Part shown: positions 32,400-36,913 of the stretch, piece by piece | Numbering within the stretch: position 1 is the first letter of the stretch | How the letters are laid out: the number at the start of each line of letters is the position of its first letter | DNA from: JACMNW01 sp043721855 | GTDB lineage: Bacteria; Pseudomonadota; Alphaproteobacteria; Rhodobacterales; Rhodobacteraceae | Length of the DNA stretch: 36,913 nucleotides | Direction of reading: 5' to 3' | NCBI GenBank assembly: GCA_043721855.1 | Contig: JAYSPY010000096.1 | Location: forward strand, 1-36,913 | Position numbers and translations under genes: made by a program | Notes under the pieces: generated by a model | The model's input: the letters and a program-made list of their open reading frames with translations, nothing else | Told to the model about the DNA's origin: nothing | The model's database searches: none

Positions 32400-33656
32400 A
32401 TGAAACTGACCCTGATTTCCGCCGCTCTGTGCAGTGCAGCGGTGCCGGCCTTTGCGGTTGAAAAAGCCGACGTGCTGACCAACTACGCCAATATTGCCGA
32501 GGCCTCTTATGGTGACGCGCTGACCACGGCGCGCAAATTGCAAGTGGCCGTTGATGCGCTGATCACCAATCCGTCTGCCGAAACCCAGCAAGCGGCAAAA
32601 ACCGCTTGGCTTACCGCCCGCGTGCCATATCTGCAAACCGAGGTTTACCGTTTTGGCAACGTGATCGTCGATAATTGGGAAGGCCAGGTAAACACGTGGC
32701 CGTTGGATGAAGGTCTGATTGATTATGTTGATGTAAGTTATGGCGGGGCCACCGAAGAAAACGCATTTGCGGCGCTTAACGTGATTGGCACACCCAAATT
32801 CGTCTTGTCCGGCTCTGATATCGACGCAACGGCCATTACACCCGACCTTATTTCCAAAACCTTGCAAGATGCAGACGGCGTCATCACCAATGTGTCCACG
32901 GGCTATCACGCGATTGAATTTCTGCTGTGGGGCCAGGATTTGAACGGCAATGGTCCCGGTGCGGGCGCGCGGCCTTTCACCGACTATGCCATTGGCGCCG
33001 CTTGCACGAATGGCAACTGCGATCGTCGGGCCGCCTATCTGCAATCAGCCACCACATTGCTGGTGAATGATCTTGAATTCATGGCGGCAGCCTGGGCCCC
33101 GCACGGTGCGGCCCGCGCCACAGTGATGGCGGATGAAACGGCTGGCATTCTCACCATGTTAACCGGCATGGGCAGCCTGTCTTACGGCGAATTGGCGGGC
33201 GAGCGGATGAAGCTTGGCCTGATGCTGAATGATCCCGAAGAGGAAATGGATTGCTTTTCCGACAACACCCATAACAGCCAGTATTACGACGGGCTTGGCA
33301 TTCAGAACATCTATCGTGGCAGCTACACGCGCGTGGATGGCACGGCGGTATCGGGTCCGTCCTTGTCGGAATTGGTGGCGGCTGCTGATCCTGCCGTGAA
33401 CACCCAACTTACGGCCGACCTTGAGGCGACAATGGCCGCAATGGGGGCCATGAAAGCGGCTGCGGATGCAGGCATGACCTATGACCAGATGATCGCGCCG
33501 GGAAACACCGAAGGGGCGGCTTTGATAACAGCGGCGGTGGATGGTCTGATCAAGCAAACAGCCTCGGTTGAACGCGCTGTCGTGTCCCTTGGGGTAGGCT
33601 CGATGGCGCTGAACGGATCAGACAGCCTTGATAACCCAAACGCGGTCTTCCAATAG
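32400..33656 (+). CDS. Imelysin family periplasmic protein (peptidase M75/IrpA-like)
   Basis: A 418-residue exported protein: signal peptide MKLTLISAALCSAAVPAFA, then the imelysin fold. The GxHxxE motif is intact as GYHAIE (168-173, H170, E173). Other family landmarks are TARVPYLQTEVYRFGN, WEGQVNTWPLDEGLIDYV, a C202/C207 pair (CTNGNC) and the late EEEMDCFSDNTHNSQYYDGLGIQNIY. Imelysins are linked to iron uptake and related to the metal-binding part of EfeO, though direct metal transport is not shown. GAGG lies six bases before the ATG at 32400. First large gene of the right-hand operon. Confidence 0.93.
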   Translation: MKLTLISAALCSAAVPAFAVEKADVLTNYANIAEASYGDALTTARKLQVAVDALITNPSAETQQAAKTAWLTARVPYLQTEVYRFGNVIVDNWEGQVNTWPLDEGLIDYVDVSYGGATEENAFAALNVIGTPKFVLSGSDIDATAITPDLISKTLQDADGVITNVSTGYHAIEFLLWGQDLNGNGPGAGARPFTDYAIGAACTNGNCDRRAAYLQSATTLLVNDLEFMAAAWAPHGAARATVMADETAGILTMLTGMGSLSYGELAGERMKLGLMLNDPEEEMDCFSDNTHNSQYYDGLGIQNIYRGSYTRVDGTAVSGPSLSELVAAADPAVNTQLTADLEATMAAMGAMKAAADAGMTYDQMIAPGNTEGAALITAAVDGLIKQTASVERAVVSLGVGSMALNGSDSLDNPNAVFQ

Positions 33657-33922
33657 CGTCATTTTGACTGGATTTACTGGTCTTGCGCCACATCAGAGCC
33701 ATATGATTTCATGCTCCTGTCCCGCCAATCGTTCAGAAAACAGTGCTGACCCTGATTGTGGTCGATTGCACAACAGGCCCATTGTGCGGCGCATAACGGC
33801 TGGCTTGAATCGCTGGTTTGGCAAGACAAAATCCACCTTTGCCCTGCTAAATCCGGCTTGGCTTGTTAAGAAAATCGCTAAAGGCTGACCGAAAGTCAGT
33901 GTTAATCTGAGGTTTGGGTTAC
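33657..33922 (+). other. Intergenic region with short palindrome before the di-haem gene
   Basis: These 266 bases between the imelysin and di-haem genes hold no convincing gene. The only clear structure is CTGACCGAAAGTCAG (33885-33899), 5-bp arms around CGAAA, 24 bases before the next start codon. It shares the words CTGAC and AAA with the dyad upstream of hemP. It could be a second operator giving the downstream genes their own promoter. Confidence 0.4.
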
Positions 33923-35440
33923 ATGAGGCGCGGCATCATCGGGTCATTCTTTCTGCCGCTTTGGGCAGCACAATCAGCACTTGGTGCTGATTTGGATGAC
34001 CGGCATCTGTCGGTCATCGCCCGAACGCCGGACGAACTTGCGCGCATTATCACGGCCACCGGCCTGACCGTTGATTTCACCAAACCAGAACCGTCTGAGG
34101 CTTTGCCCGCCGGTGCCGCAACGGTGCCCGCCCGCGCGGGTGCAGACGCGTTTTCGCAACCCTCCGGCACAATGGATTTCGCGACAGAGCTGGATTTCAG
34201 GGTCGGCAACGGCCTGTTTCGCAAAAACTGGGTTGCCGCACCTGCGTCCACACTTGCGTCTGACGGACTTGGCCCCTTGTACAGTTCCCGCGCCTGCCAA
34301 GACTGCCATCTGAAAGATGGCCGCGGCCATCCGCCCGAAGCGGGTGAGAAATCGTTATCCATGCTTTTGGCACTGTCGATCCCCGGCGGCACAGCCCCGC
34401 AAGGCATCAAAGATTACCTCGCCACCCTGCCCGACCCGACTTATGGCCAGCAGTTGCAAACACGCGCCGCCCCCGGTCAAGCTGCCGAAGGCAAATTGAC
34501 CGTCACTTACGCAGACCTGCCCGTGCGTCTGGCGGATGGCACGATCATAACCCTGCGATCCCCGACTTACACCATCACCGATACCGCTTACGGCGCAGTT
34601 CACCCCGATATCATGATGTCGCCCCGCGTCGCCCCGCAGATGATAGGCCTGGGGCTGTTGGAGGCGATCCCCGCCGCCGATATCCTAACGCTCGCCGATG
34701 AAGATGATGCCGACGGCAATGGCATTTCAGGCCGCGCGAATGTGGTCTGGTCGGTTGAACAAAGCGCGCCCATGCTGGGCCGCTTTGGCCTGAAAGCTGG
34801 CACACCAACGATCCGTCACCAGACAGCAATCGCTCTGTCCACTGATATGGGCCTGTCATCACCGCTGTTCCCAAACCCATCCGGCGATTGCACTGCGAAC
34901 CAGCAAGATTGCCTGAACGCCCCGGATGGCCAGGAACCGGGCCTGCGTGACGGGCGCGAAGTTGATCAGCAAAGCCTTGATCTGATGACCTATTACGCGC
35001 GCAACCTTGGTGTCCCTGCGCGTCGCAATGTGGCCGACCCAGACGTTCTGGCGGGCAAGAAGGTGTTCTTTGCCATGGGCTGCCCCGCCTGCCACCAACC
35101 CAAATTCGTAACCAACCGGCTGGCCAATCAACCCGAGCAAAGCTTTCAACTGATCTGGCCCTATTCCGACCTGTTGCTGCATGACATGGGCGAAGGCTTG
35201 GCCGACAACCGCCCCGAAGCCCGCGCCACAGGCCGCGAATGGCGCACGCCGCCGCTTTGGGGTATCGGCCTGACCCAAGCCGTCAGCGGCAAAACAAGTT
35301 TCTTGCACGACGGCCGTGCGCGCACCTTGACCGAAGCCATCTTGTGGCACGCGGGCGAGGCTGCGGCATCGCGTAACGCCATGATCGCCTTGCCAAAACC
35401 CGACCGCGACCGACTGATACAATTCCTGGAGAGTTTATGA
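33923..35440 (+). CDS. Di-haem c-type cytochrome, 'thiol oxidoreductase-like' (DHOR) family
   Basis: A 505-residue exported protein with signal peptide MRRGIIGSFFLPLWAAQSALGA and two haem c sites: CQDCH (125-129) and CPACH (387-391). Family stretches include DFRVGNGLFRKNWVAAPAST, DEDDADGNGISGRANVVW, GRFGLKAGTPTIRHQ and TPPLWGIGLTQAVSG...FLHDGRARTLTEAILWHAGEA, resembling MauG/cytochrome c peroxidase-type C-termini. Next to imelysins this family is widespread and thought to handle iron redox chemistry in the periplasm; the reaction is not established. I chose the ATG at 33923, with GAGG ten bases upstream, over a TTG at 33914. It overlaps the next gene by four bases (ATGA). Confidence 0.92.
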   Translation: MRRGIIGSFFLPLWAAQSALGADLDDRHLSVIARTPDELARIITATGLTVDFTKPEPSEALPAGAATVPARAGADAFSQPSGTMDFATELDFRVGNGLFRKNWVAAPASTLASDGLGPLYSSRACQDCHLKDGRGHPPEAGEKSLSMLLALSIPGGTAPQGIKDYLATLPDPTYGQQLQTRAAPGQAAEGKLTVTYADLPVRLADGTIITLRSPTYTITDTAYGAVHPDIMMSPRVAPQMIGLGLLEAIPAADILTLADEDDADGNGISGRANVVWSVEQSAPMLGRFGLKAGTPTIRHQTAIALSTDMGLSSPLFPNPSGDCTANQQDCLNAPDGQEPGLRDGREVDQQSLDLMTYYARNLGVPARRNVADPDVLAGKKVFFAMGCPACHQPKFVTNRLANQPEQSFQLIWPYSDLLLHDMGEGLADNRPEARATGREWRTPPLWGIGLTQAVSGKTSFLHDGRARTLTEAILWHAGEAAASRNAMIALPKPDRDRLIQFLESL

Positions 35441-36417
35441 TGCTAAGATGGTTTGCCCTTTGCACCTTCTGTGCCACGCCCCTGTACGCCGACGTGGCCG
35501 AGGCGGTGGATCAGGTCATCTTGCCCGGCTATTCAGCCCTCGCACACGCTACCAAAGCGCTTGATGCGGCGGCGCAACTTGATTGTGCGGCAGCCGCCCT
35601 GATCCCCGCCTATCAATCGGCATTTGACGCATGGCTTGCGGTTTCCCTTCTGCGCTTTGGCCCGGCAGAGGTCGACGGTCGCGCCCTGGCAATTCAGTTC
35701 TGGCCAGACCCCAAAAGCCTGGGCCAAAAGGCCCAAGCCGCGATGATGCGCGCGCAAGACCCTGCCGTGAACGACCCCGCCGCCTTTGCCGAGGTATCCG
35801 TCGCCGCACGCGGTCTGATGTCGCTGGAACGGTTGCTGTACCCGGCTGAACCCTTGCCTGCAGGTGACTATCCCTGTGCCTTGATCCGCGCCACGACATC
35901 GGATCTTGCCCGGCTGGCAGCCCAGATTGACACCGATTGGCAAACCGACTTCGCCGCAGCCCTGCTAACCGCCGGGGCCACGGGCAACACCCGTTTTATC
36001 ACAAAATCCGAGGCGCGGCAGGCGCTGTATACTGCCCTGATCACAGGCTTCGAATTTGTCGGTGACGCCCGCGTTGGCCGCCCGCTTGGCACCTTCGACA
36101 AACCCCGCCCGGAACGCGCCGAGGCCCGCGCATCTGGCCGAAGTCTGCACAACGTCATTCTATCACTGACCGCCCTGCAACACCTTGCCAAGGCATTGGC
36201 ACCCGACACCCCGCTGACTGACGCCGCGTTCGCGCGTGCTTTGACAATGGCCGGCAAAGTGAAAGACCCGATATTCGCCGATATAGGCACGCCGCAAGGC
36301 TGGCTCAAAGCGCAAATCCTGCAACAGGCCATCTGGACCGCGCGCGATGCAGCCATCGCCGAAATTGGTGCCGCACTTGCCGCAAGCGTTGGCTTTAACG
36401 CAGCAGACGGAGATTGA
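35437..36417 (+). CDS. Second imelysin-like periplasmic protein, GxHxxE motif altered
   Basis: A 326-residue exported protein (signal MMLRWFALCTFCATPLYA). It follows the imelysin layout: PAYQSAFDAWLAVSLLRFGP early, then RGLMSLERLLYP, SEARQALYTALITGFEFVGDARVGRPLG and a helical C-terminus. Where the first imelysin has GYHAIE, this one has GLMSLE (126-131), so the histidine is replaced by methionine while the glutamate is kept. This probably marks a distinct subfamily that pairs with DHOR proteins. Its ATG overlaps the upstream stop (ATGA), showing translational coupling. Confidence 0.9.
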   Translation: MMLRWFALCTFCATPLYADVAEAVDQVILPGYSALAHATKALDAAAQLDCAAAALIPAYQSAFDAWLAVSLLRFGPAEVDGRALAIQFWPDPKSLGQKAQAAMMRAQDPAVNDPAAFAEVSVAARGLMSLERLLYPAEPLPAGDYPCALIRATTSDLARLAAQIDTDWQTDFAAALLTAGATGNTRFITKSEARQALYTALITGFEFVGDARVGRPLGTFDKPRPERAEARASGRSLHNVILSLTALQHLAKALAPDTPLTDAAFARALTMAGKVKDPIFADIGTPQGWLKAQILQQAIWTARDAAIAEIGAALAASVGFNAADGD

Positions 36418-36420
36418 CCC

Positions 36421-36913
36421 ATGACCACACGACGCGGATTTCTCGCCAGCCTTTTGGCCGCTTCGGCCCTGCCCAGCCTGTCTTGGGGTGATGCCGGAAG
36501 CCCCAACTATCTGGCCGCAGCCAAGCGCGCGGATGGCACATTTGCGCTGCACGGTCTGACTGCGCAAGGTGTCACCCTTTTCTCGATTGCTTTGCCCGCG
36601 CGCGGCCATGCCGCAACCGCCCATCCAACGCGCCCCGAGGCTGTGGCCTTCGCCCGCCGTCCGGGCACCTACGCCATCATCCTCAACTGCGCCAATGGCG
36701 CAGTCATCACCCGCCTGACCCCACCCCAGGGCAGCCAATTCAACGGCCACGGCGTGTTTTCGCAAGATGGTCAAATCCTTCACACGTCCGAAGTCATCGC
36801 CGACACAAGCGAAGGCCGCGTTGGCCTTTGGGATGCCGCCGATGGCTACCGCCGGATCGGGTCTTGGCCGTCGGGCGGTATTGGCCCGCATGATCTGAAA
36901 CGCCTGCCCGGAA
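36421..36913 (+). CDS. DUF1513 family Tat-exported protein (3' end outside window)
   Basis: The first 164 codons are present. The N-terminus MTTRRGFLASLLAASALPSLSWG is a twin-arginine (Tat) signal, implying export in folded form, possibly with a cofactor. The following segments (YLAAAKRADGTFALHGLTAQG, HPTRPEAVAFARRPGTYAIIL, FNGHGVFSQDGQILHTSEVI, GRVGLWDAADGYRRIGSWPSGGIGPHDLKRLPG) are beta-propeller-like repeats typical of DUF1513. It starts three bases after the second imelysin's stop, completing the imelysin-DHOR-imelysin-DUF1513 order. The function is unknown; a periplasmic iron role is inferred from context. Confidence 0.88.
   Translation, partial: MTTRRGFLASLLAASALPSLSWGDAGSPNYLAAAKRADGTFALHGLTAQGVTLFSIALPARGHAATAHPTRPEAVAFARRPGTYAIILNCANGAVITRLTPPQGSQFNGHGVFSQDGQILHTSEVIADTSEGRVGLWDAADGYRRIGSWPSGGIGPHDLKRLPG

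Noticed and set aside
33628..33888. Open frame of 86 codons between the imelysin and di-haem genes
   Set aside because: It starts with TTG inside the imelysin gene, has no ribosome binding site and no recognisable motif.

Overview
The window looks like a chromosomal segment of a GC-rich alphaproteobacterium of the order Rhodobacterales (Roseobacter/Rhodobacter relatives). I infer this from the gene families and their pairings: DUF3572 next to pleD, a glycine-riboswitch gcvT-gcvH-gcvP operon, a MaeB-type malic enzyme, a non-pyrrolysine MttB homologue, and hemP next to imelysin genes. I see no transposase, integrase, phage gene, CRISPR array, tRNA or rRNA. No gene-free stretch exceeds about 300 bases.

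Layout. 1-1050 (-): 3'-open cupin protein. 1190-5304 (+): malic enzyme, then an Hpt protein and a LuxO-like sigma-54 response regulator. 5314-5358: two adjacent perfect palindromes between convergent genes. 5374-6138 (-) NAD kinase and 6325-7620 (+) glyA diverge. 7654-9941: small membrane protein, alpha/beta hydrolase and PAP2-family membrane protein. 10047-14740 (-): gcvTHP with a tandem glycine riboswitch; gcvT probably starts at TTG. Directly upstream is a 3'-truncated MATE transporter gene (14752-15240). 15271-16608 (-) gltX. 16730-17125 (+): zincin-family protein that has lost its HExxH motif. 17173-19558 (-): MttB-like methyltransferase and HAD phosphatase. 19642-21441: DUF3572 gene divergent from pleD. 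21487-23568 (-): EF-hand protein, ECF sigma factor, small membrane protein and periplasmic metal-sensor-like protein. 23770-24790 (+): DUF983 and Nudix. 24800-26679: fatty acid desaturase divergent from an XRE-type regulator. 26687-28902 (-): aldo/keto reductase, Cys-rich lipoprotein and lipocalin-like lipoprotein. 29105-32025 (+): YceI, cytochrome b561 and metG. 32199-36913 (+): hemP, imelysin, di-haem c-type oxidoreductase, second imelysin-like gene and DUF1513 (cut by the window end).

How the genes work together. glyA and gcvTHP form the serine/glycine/one-carbon node, and the riboswitch links gcv expression to glycine. The Hpt/LuxO-like pair and PleD are two separate signalling outputs, sigma-54 transcription and c-di-GMP. 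The sigma-factor block looks like a self-contained envelope/metal stress operon. The right-hand end is a probable iron-responsive periplasmic operon (haem uptake peptide, two imelysins, di-haem protein, Tat-exported DUF1513 protein). I consider it the most interesting system here because its biochemical role is not settled.

Limits: all family calls come from reading motifs and translations by eye, with no database search. Start codons were chosen from Shine-Dalgarno spacing and family N-termini, and alternatives are stated.
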